A DNA stretch of 38,573 nucleotides from NCBI GenBank assembly GCA_025356545.1, contig JANXSU010000111.1:1-38573 (forward strand), given 5' to 3'. Source of the stretch: Comamonadaceae bacterium. Its GTDB lineage: Bacteria > Pseudomonadota > Gammaproteobacteria > Burkholderiales > Burkholderiaceae_C. This document shows positions 31,507-38,573 of this stretch, one piece after another. A program made the position numbers and the translations under genes. The notes beneath the pieces were generated by a model. It ran no database searches. It saw nothing but the letters and a program-made list of their open reading frames with translations, and was not told where the DNA came from. The first letter of the stretch is position 1, and every line of letters begins with the position of its first letter.

Positions 31507-32153
31507 ACCATGAATCGGCAGCCTACGGGCTTTGGACGCTGGTGATTTTCAACTCCGCGATCTTCATCATGTTCGCCTACAGCTTCTTCAAGCCAGCCAC
31601 CGCGCGAGATTGGCGCAGCTTCAGCGCGTTCTCTGCGTTCATCGTGGCGCTGTTTGTGGAGATGTATGGCTTTCCGCTCACCATCTATCTGCTGTCTGGT
31701 TGGCTGCAAACACAATTCCCAGGACTGGACATTTTGTCCCACAACTCGGGGCATTTGTGGTCCACGGTGCTGGGTGAAAAGGGCGATCCGCATTTCGGCG
31801 TTCTGCATATTGCAAGCTATGTGTTCCTCGGTTTTGGGTTTTACCTGCTGTCTAACGCCTGGAGCGTGCTGTACCACGCGCAACGCCGGCATACCTTGGC
31901 CACGGCCGGGCCGTATGCGCGTATTCGCCACCCGCAATACGTGGCCTTTGTCCTGATTTTGCTGGGCTTTTTATTGCAGTGGCCCACCTTGTTAACACTC
32001 CTGATGTTCCCCATATTACTGGTGATGTACGGGCGTTTGGCGGTAACTGAGGAGGCAGAAATGCGGGCGCAGTTTGGCGCGGCGTTTGACCGTTATGCGA
32101 TGCAAACACCGCGGTTCTTTCCGCGCCTTGCCAAAGGGCCTGCAGCGCAATGA
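31503..32153 (+). CDS. Isoprenylcysteine carboxylmethyltransferase-like integral membrane protein
   Basis: 216 residues with four to five membrane segments. The C-terminal part LATAGPYARIRHPQYVAFVL followed by LTEE-type VTEEAEMRAQFGAAFDRYAM has the RHPxY and EE motifs of the ICMT/PEMT family, which bind S-adenosylmethionine and lipid-like substrates in the membrane. Bacterial members in copper islands have no settled substrate. It overlaps the DUF2933 gene (ATGA), implying coupled synthesis. Methylation of a membrane lipid or prenylated molecule is only inference. Confidence 0.82.
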   Translation: MNHESAAYGLWTLVIFNSAIFIMFAYSFFKPATARDWRSFSAFSAFIVALFVEMYGFPLTIYLLSGWLQTQFPGLDILSHNSGHLWSTVLGEKGDPHFGVLHIASYVFLGFGFYLLSNAWSVLYHAQRRHTLATAGPYARIRHPQYVAFVLILLGFLLQWPTLLTLLMFPILLVMYGRLAVTEEAEMRAQFGAAFDRYAMQTPRFFPRLAKGPAAQ

Positions 32154-32185
32154 TCCGGATTGATTGAAAACTAAAGGAGTAATCC

Positions 32186-32512
32186 ATGACAACAGTAGAG
32201 CTTTCAGTTCAAGGCATGACCTGTGGATCGTGCGTGAAGCACGTCACCAAGGCCTTGCAATCGGTGGTCGGCGTGAGCAGGGTCGAGGTCGATTTGGCCA
32301 ACGGGCGCGCGACGGTCGAGGGAGAGTTAGCGTCGGGGGCGGCACCTCTGATTGCGGCATTGGCCAACGAAGACTACCCGGCCCAGCTGGCATCCGGCGC
32401 GGCGCCGGCGCCCGCTCCCAAAGCCGCTGGTTGCCATAACAGCCAAGGCAGCCAAAGCGGCGAAGGTGGTAAAGCAGCCCAAGGTAACAAGGGCGGCTGT
32501 TGCTGCAAATAG
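32186..32512 (+). CDS. CopZ-like copper chaperone with Cys-rich tail
   Basis: 108 residues. The first 68 are a heavy-metal-associated domain with the copper site GMTCGSCVKHV at about 10-20. They are followed by an Ala/Pro linker and a Gly/Ser/Lys-rich tail with a further Cys-His pair (GCHNSQGS) and a terminal CCCK. Typical CopZ proteins stop at about 70 residues, so the tail is an extension with extra thiols. AAAGGAGTAATCC stands before the ATG. It probably hands Cu(I) to the CopA ATPase encoded downstream, or buffers cytosolic copper. Confidence 0.85.
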   Translation: MTTVELSVQGMTCGSCVKHVTKALQSVVGVSRVEVDLANGRATVEGELASGAAPLIAALANEDYPAQLASGAAPAPAPKAAGCHNSQGSQSGEGGKAAQGNKGGCCCK

Positions 32513-32547
32513 CCCGCTTTATTCCCCTTCACATCCGAGGCACCACC

Positions 32548-33180
32548 ATGCGCAAAATTCTTTCTATTTTTCTGGCCGCTGCAACGCTAACCCTGGCGGG
32601 CTGTGGCTACAACACCTTCCAAAGTACGGACGAGCAAATCAAGGCCAGCTGGGCGGAGGTGCTGAACCAATACCAGCGCCGGGCCGACCTGATTCCCAAC
32701 TTGATCAGCACCGTCAAAGGCGAGACCAAGTTCGAGCAGGACACCTTGACCAAAGTGGTGGAGGCGCGCTCCAAAGCCACGGCCATTCAGGCCACGCCCG
32801 AGCTGGTTAACGACCCTGCGGCATTTCTGAAATTTCAACAGGCACAAGGGCAGCTGACCGGCGCTTTGTCGCGTCTGCTGGTGGTGTCCGAGAACTACCC
32901 CAACCTCAAAGCCAACCAGGCATTTCGCGATTTGCAAGCGCAACTGGAGGGCACAGAAAACCGCATCACCGTGGCCCGCAACCGCTATATCAAATCGGTG
33001 CAAGACTACAACGTGACCGTGCGGTCGTTTCCCTCCAACCTGACGGCGATGGTGTTTGGCTACAAAGAAAAAGCCAACTTCACCGTGGAGAGCGAGAAGG
33101 AGATTTCCCGCCCACCCACCGTCAGTTTTGACAGCCCAGCCGCCGCACCACAGGGTGCCTCATCGGGAGTAGTCAAGTGA
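32548..33180 (+). CDS. LemA family lipoprotein
   Basis: 210 residues. The lipoprotein signal MRKILSIFLAAATLTLAGCG has a lipobox LAGC. A LemA four-helix bundle follows (QYQRRADLIPNLISTVKGET, FEQDTLTKVVEARSKA, LLVVSENYPNLKANQAFRDL). LemA proteins are membrane-linked with an outward soluble part; function is not settled, with links to envelope stress. ATG at 32548 was chosen because it begins the signal peptide. It overlaps the following TPM gene (GTGA), and the lemA-TPM pairing is widespread, but not usually inside copper operons. Confidence 0.9.
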   Translation: MRKILSIFLAAATLTLAGCGYNTFQSTDEQIKASWAEVLNQYQRRADLIPNLISTVKGETKFEQDTLTKVVEARSKATAIQATPELVNDPAAFLKFQQAQGQLTGALSRLLVVSENYPNLKANQAFRDLQAQLEGTENRITVARNRYIKSVQDYNVTVRSFPSNLTAMVFGYKEKANFTVESEKEISRPPTVSFDSPAAAPQGASSGVVK

Positions 33181-34043
33181 GTCTTCAGGGGCTGGCACGC
33201 CGACTCGGCACAGCCCTTGCGCTGTCACTGGCGCTGCTGGTTCCATGCGCCACCACGGCGCAGGTCGCAGTGCCTGCGCTTGTGGGGCACGTGACGGACC
33301 AGACCAAAACCCTGGCACTGGAGCAAATTGCCGCGCTGGAGCAAACCTTGTCGGCCTTCGAGGCGCGCAAGGGTAGCCAACTGGCGGTACTGATTGTTCC
33401 CAGCACCGCGCCTGAAGAGATCGAGCAGTTTGCGTTGCGCGTGGCCGAGCAATGGAAGCTGGGGCGCAAAAAAGTGGACGATGGTGCGATTCTGGTAGTG
33501 GCCAAGAACGACCGTGCGCTGCGCATTGAGGTGGGCTACGGCTTGGAAGGTGCGCTGTCTGACATCACCAGCAAACGCATCATCAGCGAGACCATCACGC
33601 CTCGGTTCAAGCAAGGCGACTTCTTTGGCGGTATTGAGGCTGGCGTTGCGCAGATCATCAAGGTGGTAGAGGGTGAGCCACTGCCCGCCCCCAGCAGCAG
33701 GCCAACAGGAAGTTATGACGATGTGCGTCAAATGCTGCCCGTGCTTTTTATCGCGGCATTGGCCGTCGGCGGCATATTGCGCAGCGTCTTGGGCAAAGTC
33801 CCTGGCGCACTGGTCACGGGCGCTGTGGTGTCTGTCCTGGCCTGGTTTGTGATCGGCACGCTGTTCCTCTCCGTCGTGGCGGGCTTGGGTGCTCTGGTTT
33901 TTACCTTGGTGGGAAGCACACGCATGCTGTATGGCATCGGCGGAATGGGCGGTGGAGGTCGGGGTGGATTCGGGGGTGGAGGTGGCGGATTTAGAGGCGG
34001 TGGTGGCGGTTTTGGCGGCGGTGGTGCATCGGGGAGGTGGTAG
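33177..34043 (+). CDS. TPM-domain (YgcG-like) membrane protein with Gly-rich tail
   Basis: 288 residues starting at GTG inside the end of lemA. A signal peptide (ALALSLALLVPCATTAQ) is followed by the TPM domain (about 35-165: LVGHVTDQTKTLALEQIAAL, SQLAVLIVPSTAPEEIEQFA, LRIEVGYGLEGALSDITSKR), then two hydrophobic segments (about 185-250) and a C-terminal stretch of some 40 residues, mostly Gly with Phe and Arg. TPM domains are found in plant photosystem II repair phosphatases and bacterial membrane proteins; enzymatic role in bacteria is unproven. Acts at the periplasmic side of the inner membrane together with LemA by inference. Confidence 0.87.
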   Translation: MSLQGLARRLGTALALSLALLVPCATTAQVAVPALVGHVTDQTKTLALEQIAALEQTLSAFEARKGSQLAVLIVPSTAPEEIEQFALRVAEQWKLGRKKVDDGAILVVAKNDRALRIEVGYGLEGALSDITSKRIISETITPRFKQGDFFGGIEAGVAQIIKVVEGEPLPAPSSRPTGSYDDVRQMLPVLFIAALAVGGILRSVLGKVPGALVTGAVVSVLAWFVIGTLFLSVVAGLGALVFTLVGSTRMLYGIGGMGGGGRGGFGGGGGGFRGGGGGFGGGGASGRW

Positions 34044-34045
34044 TT

Positions 34046-34546
34046 ATGGATATCTTTCGCATCATCAAACATCTGTTTTTCTTGGATTGGCAGGTGCGAC
34101 GGGCTTTTCCGAAGGCGAGCCTTGATGCCATCGCGCAAGCGATCCACGCCAGCGAACAGACGCATGGCGGCGAAATCCGCTTTGTGGTCGAAGCCAGCCT
34201 GGAAGGCGCACCGCTCTGGAATGGGCAGACCACCCGCGAGCGGGCCATTGACGTGTTCTCGCAACTGCGGATATGGGACACCGAGGGTAACAACGGGGTG
34301 TTAATTTACCTGCTGCTGGCGGACCGGTCGGTTGAAATTATTGCGGACCGGGGCATCCATATGCGCACCGGCAGCGCACCCTGGGTGGCCATTTGCCGCG
34401 CTATGGAGCTTGCCTTCTCGAAGTCCGATTTTTTGCCGGGCGCTGTGACCGGCATTACCGCCATTGCCAAAGTGATTGGCCAACACTTTCCCGCGCAAGG
34501 TAAACGCACCAACGAGTTGCCGGATAACCCCGTCGTCTTGACATGA
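34046..34546 (+). CDS. Second TPM-domain protein, no signal peptide
   Basis: 166 residues. It begins with a short amphipathic start (DIFRIIKHLFFLDWQVRRAF), followed by a TPM domain (IRFVVEASLEGAPLWNGQTT-like, NGVLIYLLLADRSVEIIADR, GIHMRTGSAPW) and a C-terminal helix. Unlike its upstream neighbour it has no signal or clear membrane span, so it is probably cytoplasmic or peripheral. ATG at 34046 is two bases after the previous stop. The pair TPM (exported) plus TPM (cytosolic) following lemA recurs in Betaproteobacteria, from memory. Confidence 0.85.
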   Translation: MDIFRIIKHLFFLDWQVRRAFPKASLDAIAQAIHASEQTHGGEIRFVVEASLEGAPLWNGQTTRERAIDVFSQLRIWDTEGNNGVLIYLLLADRSVEIIADRGIHMRTGSAPWVAICRAMELAFSKSDFLPGAVTGITAIAKVIGQHFPAQGKRTNELPDNPVVLT

Positions 34547-34567
34547 ACGCCATCGGAATACCTTGCC

Positions 34568-37015
34568 ATGAACACCAATCCGCACTCAGAACACGCCCCT
34601 GAACATGTCCCTGAACATGCCCATCACCATGGCGATGCCCATCCTGCAGCACCGCTCCCAGACAGCAAGGCCGGTGAGAATGCTGAGTTGAAAGACCCGG
34701 TCTGCGGCATGACCGTCACGGCCCAGTCGCCGCACCACTCCGAACACATGGGCCGCAGCTTCCTCTTTTGCAGCACCAAATGCAAAGCAAAATTTGATGC
34801 CAGCCCCATGCAATACATGACGGCGTTACACGGTGCGGCGCCTGCAGGCCCCAATTTGATGCAACCAGCCGTGCCCGTGCCGTCGACTGAAACACCGCCC
34901 GCGCCAGCCGCAGCCGGCACCATCTACACCTGCCCCATGCACCCCGAGGTGCGACAGGATCACCCGGGCAATTGCCCCAAGTGCGGCATGACACTGGAGC
35001 CCGTCATGCCCTCCCTGGAGGATGACGACAACCCCGAGCTGCGCGACTTCCAGCACCGCTTTTGGTGGACCCTGCCGCTGACAGTCATCGTGTTCGCGCT
35101 GGCGATGTTCGGCGAGCGTCTGCAACTGATGGAAATGCGAACGCAGAGCTGGGTGGAGTTCGCGCTGGCGTCGCCCATCGTGCTGTGGGCTGGGTGGCCG
35201 TTTTTCACCCGCGGCTGGCAATCTGTGGTCAACCGCAGTCCGAATATGTGGACGCTGATTGGCCTAGGTACTGGCGCGGCCTACGTGTACAGCGTAGCGG
35301 CCACCATCGCGCCGCAGGCGTTTCCAGACTCCTTCATTTCCATGGGCCGGGTGGCGGTGTATTTTGAAGCGGCGGCTGTCATCATCTCGCTCACGCTGCT
35401 GGGTCAGGTGATGGAGCTCAAAGCCCGCTCACAAACGTCCGCCGCCATCAAGTCTTTGCTGGGCTTGGCACCCAAAACCGCGCGCCGCATTCGCCCGGAT
35501 GGCACAGAAGAAGATGTGGCCCTCACACATGTCCACATTGGCGACCTTTTGCGAATTCGCCCCGGCGAAAAGGTGCCCGTGGACGGCGTGGTGACCGAGG
35601 GCGGCAGCGCGGTGGACGAGTCCATGCTGACCGGCGAGCCCCTGCCGGTGAGTAAGCGGGTGGATGACAAGGTGATTGGTGCCACGCTCAATACCAGTGG
35701 TGCCTTGGTAATGCGCGCAGAAAAAGTGGGCTCCAGCACCACGCTCTCGCAAATCGTACAGATGGTGGCCCAGGCCCAGCGTTCCAAGGCCCCTATGCAA
35801 CGTATGGCAGATGTGGTGGCCGGCTACTTTGTGGTCTCAGTCGTAGCCATTGCGCTGCTTACCTTCTTTGTCTGGGGCTTCTTTGGCCCTGCGCCCAGCT
35901 GGGTCTATGGCCTAATCAACGCGGTGGCGGTACTCATCATCGCCTGCCCCTGCGCACTGGGCCTGGCCACACCCATGTCCATCATGGTGGCAACGGGCCG
36001 GGGGGCGACCCAGGGGGTGTTGTTCCGCGATGCCGCTGCGATTGAGAACTTCCGCAAGATTGACACGCTCATCATCGACAAAACCGGCACGCTCACGGAG
36101 GGCAAACCGTCCTTTGACCGCGCCGTGCCCGCGCAAGGGTTTGAAACGAGCGAAGTGCTGCGCCTGGCTGCCAGCCTGGACCAAGGCAGCGAGCACCCCT
36201 TGGCAGAAACCATTGTGCGCGCCGCACGCGCGCAAGGCATGACGCTGGACAAGCCTGAAAACTTTGAGTCGGGCTCCGGTATTGGAGTGCGTGGCCAGGT
36301 AGGCGGGCGACAGTTGGCGCTGGGTAACACCACGCTGATGGAGCAAATCGGCGTTTCGGTGGGATCCATGGTGGCGCAAGCCGAGGCATTGCGCATCGAG
36401 GGCGCCAGCGTGATGCACCTGGCAGTGGATGGCCAGTTGGCGGGTCTGTTGGCCGTGTCCGACCCCATCAAGGCCAGCACGCCCGAGGCTTTGGCAACCT
36501 TGAAAGCCGCAGGCCTAAGGATCATCATGGCCACGGGGGATGGCCTGACCACGGCCAAAGCCGTGGGTGCCAAACTGGGCATTGACGAGGTCTATGGGGA
36601 AGTCAAACCGCAGGACAAACTGGCACTGGTGGAGCGCCTGCAGAAAGAGGGCCGCGTGGTTGCGATGGCCGGTGATGGCATCAACGATGCACCGGCTTTG
36701 GCCAAAGCCGATGTGGGTGTGGCCATGGGTACGGGTACGGATGTGGCCATGAACAGTGCGCAGGTGACCTTGGTGAAGGGTGACTTGCGGGGCATCGCGG
36801 TGGCGCGCTCGCTTTCTGTAGACACCGTGGCGAATATGAAGCAAAACTTGGTGTTTGCGTTTTTGTACAACGCACTGGGCATTCCGGTCGCCGCCGGGGT
36901 GTTGTTCCCCTGGACGGGTTGGTTGCTGTCACCACTGATCGCTGCCTTGGCCATGAGCTTCAGCTCGGCGTCGGTGATTGGCAACGCGCTGCGCTTGCGT
37001 GGACGCAGAGAATGA
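34568..37015 (+). CDS. copA: Copper-exporting P1B-type ATPase with YHS and heavy-metal-binding N-domains
   Basis: 815 residues. The N-terminus has a His-rich segment ([10 protein letters not shown]), a YHS domain ([12 protein letters not shown]...[14 protein letters not shown], about 41-80) and a short [11 protein letters not shown]...[12 protein letters not shown] zinc-ribbon-like domain (about 118-145). There is no classic GMTCxxC domain. The core has eight helices with the Cu(I) site [12 protein letters not shown] (about 457-468), actuator MLTGEP, phosphorylation DKTGTLTEG (Asp near 505), HP in SEHPLAE and hinge [15 protein letters not shown]. It pumps Cu(I) from the cytosol to the periplasm using ATP. 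The CopZ-like gene upstream is the likely donor. The stop overlaps the next gene. Confidence 0.93.
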   Translation: MNTNPHSEHAPEHVPEHAHHHGDAHPAAPLPDSKAGENAELKDPVCGMTVTAQSPHHSEHMGRSFLFCSTKCKAKFDASPMQYMTALHGAAPAGPNLMQPAVPVPSTETPPAPAAAGTIYTCPMHPEVRQDHPGNCPKCGMTLEPVMPSLEDDDNPELRDFQHRFWWTLPLTVIVFALAMFGERLQLMEMRTQSWVEFALASPIVLWAGWPFFTRGWQSVVNRSPNMWTLIGLGTGAAYVYSVAATIAPQAFPDSFISMGRVAVYFEAAAVIISLTLLGQVMELKARSQTSAAIKSLLGLAPKTARRIRPDGTEEDVALTHVHIGDLLRIRPGEKVPVDGVVTEGGSAVDESMLTGEPLPVSKRVDDKVIGATLNTSGALVMRAEKVGSSTTLSQIVQMVAQAQRSKAPMQRMADVVAGYFVVSVVAIALLTFFVWGFFGPAPSWVYGLINAVAVLIIACPCALGLATPMSIMVATGRGATQGVLFRDAAAIENFRKIDTLIIDKTGTLTEGKPSFDRAVPAQGFETSEVLRLAASLDQGSEHPLAETIVRAARAQGMTLDKPENFESGSGIGVRGQVGGRQLALGNTTLMEQIGVSVGSMVAQAEALRIEGASVMHLAVDGQLAGLLAVSDPIKASTPEALATLKAAGLRIIMATGDGLTTAKAVGAKLGIDEVYGEVKPQDKLALVERLQKEGRVVAMAGDGINDAPALAKADVGVAMGTGTDVAMNSAQVTLVKGDLRGIAVARSLSVDTVANMKQNLVFAFLYNALGIPVAAGVLFPWTGWLLSPLIAALAMSFSSASVIGNALRLRGRRE

Positions 37016-37527
37016 GTGCACCGTTCCCATTTCACCGTGAAACCACCGTGCGCGTGGCGGCGAGCCCCCAAGTGGTGTTCGCGTTGCTGGACGACCATCA
37101 ACGGCTAGCTGCGCACATGGAAAAGCCCTCGCTAATGATGGCGGGGGCCACCATGGCGATTAAGACGGACAGCAAAAAGGGCCAAGCGCTCGGTTCGTTG
37201 ATCACCGTGACAGGACAAGTACTCGGCATGGCCTTGTCGGTTTCGGAAAAAGTGACCGAATACGCCCCTCCGCTGCGCAAAACGTGGGAAACCATCGGTG
37301 ATCCGCACCTCTTGGTCATTGGGGCCTATCGAATGGGCTTTGTGCTCGCTGCGGACGCTGAGGCATCGCAATTGCGCGTGTGGATTGACTACGATTGGCC
37401 GGCGGGGCGACGGGCACGTCTGCTAGGAAAGCTTTTGGGCAAAACCTATGCCGACTGGTGCGTGCAACGCATGGCTGCCGATGCAGCGCGTGTATTTTCT
37501 GAAAGACACAGTGATGGAAACCAATAA
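37012..37527 (+). CDS. SRPBCC-fold protein
   Basis: 171 residues starting at ATG inside the copA stop (ATGA). The start [20 protein letters not shown] followed by [12 protein letters not shown] is typical of polyketide-cyclase/START-like (SRPBCC) proteins, which form a cavity for lipids or other hydrophobic ligands. Specific ligand unknown. Coupling to copA suggests service in the copper island, but no metal ligands stand out. Confidence 0.78.
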   Translation: MSAPFPFHRETTVRVAASPQVVFALLDDHQRLAAHMEKPSLMMAGATMAIKTDSKKGQALGSLITVTGQVLGMALSVSEKVTEYAPPLRKTWETIGDPHLLVIGAYRMGFVLAADAEASQLRVWIDYDWPAGRRARLLGKLLGKTYADWCVQRMAADAARVFSERHSDGNQ

Positions 37528-37747
37528 ACATGATTTGAGCAATCTCTTTCGTCAACTGGGCTACTCCGGTGAAGCTAAAGACATTGACCTATTTATTGCC
37601 CGGAACCGCCTTAAAAAGGGTGTGGCATTGACCGATGCAGTGTTTTGGAGCCCCCCACAGGCGCATTTCCTGAAGCGTGCGCTTGCCGATGACTCGGATT
37701 GGTGCGAGGCGGTCGACGAGCTCTCGGTGCGGCTCACTGGGTCGTGA
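37514..37747 (+). CDS. DUF2789 family protein
   Basis: 77 residues. The segments LSNLFRQLGYSGEAKDIDLF, LTDAVFWSPPQAHFLKRALA and DSDWCEAVDELSVRL match DUF2789, a small soluble family of unknown function in Beta- and Gammaproteobacteria. The ATG lies 14 bases inside the end of the SRPBCC gene, in another frame. Probably the last gene of the island transcript. Confidence 0.8.
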   Translation: METNKHDLSNLFRQLGYSGEAKDIDLFIARNRLKKGVALTDAVFWSPPQAHFLKRALADDSDWCEAVDELSVRLTGS

Positions 37748-37815
37748 GTATCGGTATCAAACCCTTGGTTTGGGTGCATTAGAACGGGTGTCGCAATAAC
37801 AGCGAATTGAATTGA

Positions 37816-38466
37816 ATGTGCTTCTCTGCGACTGCAAGTTTTTCAGCGGGGATTGTTCTACTGAGCGTCGGCGTTCTGGCGGTCAAGTCTGCGCGTGGAC
37901 CGCGTGAAGTACCGCTCGCCGCGATTCCACTTCTCTTCGCCATCCAGCAACTGATCGAAGGTGTTGTGTGGTTGACGTTCCGTTATGAGGCACCGCTGCT
38001 CAACGCAGCGATGACGCACGCGTACACTTTTTTCTCCCACGTCCTGTGGCCGGTGTATGTCCCCGCGGCTGTGCTGCTGATCGAACCAGCCGGGTGGCGT
38101 CGCACCACTTTATGGGGAATCGTTGCAGCAGGCGCGGCCGTGGCCATTTACTTCATGTACATGCTGGTGGCGTTCCCAGTGGTCTCGCGTGCCACAGGCC
38201 AGCATATCGAGTACGTTTCTCCTCATTTCTTCGCAGCCGCGGTGATGAGCGGCTACTTGCTGTCGACGGCCGTCAGCCCGATGGTCTCCACATATCGGTG
38301 GGTGAAGGTGTTTGGCATGCTCGCGCTGGCGTCATTTGCAGTAGCCTACTACTTTTACGCCCGCTGGTTCATCTCTGTGTGGTGTCTTTTTGCCGCGATG
38401 CTGAGTCTTGTTTTGTGTGTGCATTTGACCTCAGGGACGCGGCGAACTAGAGCGAGCGCAGCATGA
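37816..38466 (+). CDS. DUF6629-like integral membrane protein
   Basis: 216 residues with seven or so membrane helices. The start MCFSATASFSAGIVLLSVGV with its MCFSxxASF motif, and AIPLLFAIQQLIEGVVWLTF, are the recognisable marks of this poorly studied family. Function unknown. It begins 68 bases after the DUF2789 stop, so it may belong to another transcript. Its stop overlaps the next ATG. Confidence 0.75.
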   Translation: MCFSATASFSAGIVLLSVGVLAVKSARGPREVPLAAIPLLFAIQQLIEGVVWLTFRYEAPLLNAAMTHAYTFFSHVLWPVYVPAAVLLIEPAGWRRTTLWGIVAAGAAVAIYFMYMLVAFPVVSRATGQHIEYVSPHFFAAAVMSGYLLSTAVSPMVSTYRWVKVFGMLALASFAVAYYFYARWFISVWCLFAAMLSLVLCVHLTSGTRRTRASAA

Positions 38467-38573
38467 CCGCGCTATTAGCGGCGATGCACGTCGACCATGA
38501 GAGCCTGCGGCGTTCAGGGGTCGCTTGGCTCGCCATGGCGGTCTTCGTTGTATCCGCTGGTTACGGTGCGCTA
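38463..38573 (+). CDS. Start of an unidentified gene (cut by window edge)
   Basis: ATG overlaps the preceding TGA (ATGA) and the frame stays open for 37 codons to the end of the window. The visible end (GVAWLAMAVFVVSAGYGAL) is hydrophobic, suggesting a membrane protein. Too short to assign. Confidence 0.5.
   Translation, partial: MTALLAAMHVDHESLRRSGVAWLAMAVFVVSAGYGAL

Noticed and set aside
34046-34546. Second TPM gene as a frameshifted end of the first
   Set aside because: The first gene has a complete TPM domain and Gly-rich end with a normal stop, and the second has its own start and a full TPM domain, so they are two genes.
37748-37815. Possible terminator hairpin after DUF2789 (AAACC-CTT-GGTTT)
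   Set aside because: The stem is only five bases and there is no following T-run.

Overview
The window is chromosomal DNA of a betaproteobacterium, most probably a Comamonadaceae member (Rhodoferax/Polaromonas-like). This is inferred from protein character, the double-length UvrA, and a leucine-degradation operon under a TetR-type regulator. No rRNA, convincing tRNA or CRISPR array was seen.

Layout. (1) 1-2900: the 3' end of a gamma-glutamyltransferase gene, then a decaying region. It holds a TPR/TolB-like membrane protein gene with one in-frame TAA, the 3' fragment of a paralogue, and a frameshifted IS91-type transposase remnant. (2) 2901-9026: a 2041-codon gene made of two complete UvrA units in tandem. 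Its reading frame has absorbed three copies of an ~82-bp inverted-repeat (REPIN-like) element and one other short palindromic repeat. (3) 9141-12754: a periplasmic amino-acid-type binding protein, a hypothetical protein, a small membrane protein and an MHS-family permease with a large extracytoplasmic insert. (4) 12903-26075: a long, mostly overlapping minus-strand operon for leucine/isovalerate breakdown (liuA, liuB, liuC, biotin-carboxylase subunit, HMG-CoA lyase). A vapBC toxin-antitoxin pair, a DUF4126 membrane protein, bioA-bioF-bioD, a GhrA-like reductase, a DUF1289 protein and a DsbA-fold isomerase are interleaved. A divergent TetR regulator (26220-26933) and two perfect TTGAGTnnnACTCAA palindromes lie at its head. 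(5) 26963-27313: a chimeric ORF joining the start of a membrane protein to the end of a short-chain dehydrogenase. (6) 27411-37747: a plus-strand copper-handling island. It encodes a small secreted Cys protein, a Met-rich periplasmic protein, a multicopper oxidase, a YVTN beta-propeller, a DUF2933 protein, an isoprenylcysteine-methyltransferase-like membrane protein, a CopZ-like chaperone, LemA, two TPM-domain proteins, a CopA ATPase, an SRPBCC protein and a DUF2789 protein. A perfect FNR-type box lies upstream. (7) 37816 to the end: a DUF6629-like membrane protein and the start of an overlapping gene.

How the genes work together. LiuA, LiuB plus the biotin-carrying subunit, LiuC and HMG-CoA lyase take isovaleryl-CoA to acetoacetate plus acetyl-CoA. 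The carboxylase needs biotin, and bioAFD in the same operon supply its last intermediates (no bioB is present here). In the copper island, CopA exports Cu(I) across the inner membrane, the oxidase and Met-rich protein handle it in the periplasm, and the CopZ-like protein carries it in the cytosol. The LemA-TPM-TPM block between copZ and copA has no established copper role and is one of the least explained parts of the window.

The strongest unusual signals are repeated in-frame capture of palindromic repeats by coding sequences (uvrA, and bioD's tail), a vapBC module translationally welded into a catabolic operon, and the LemA/TPM block in the copper island.
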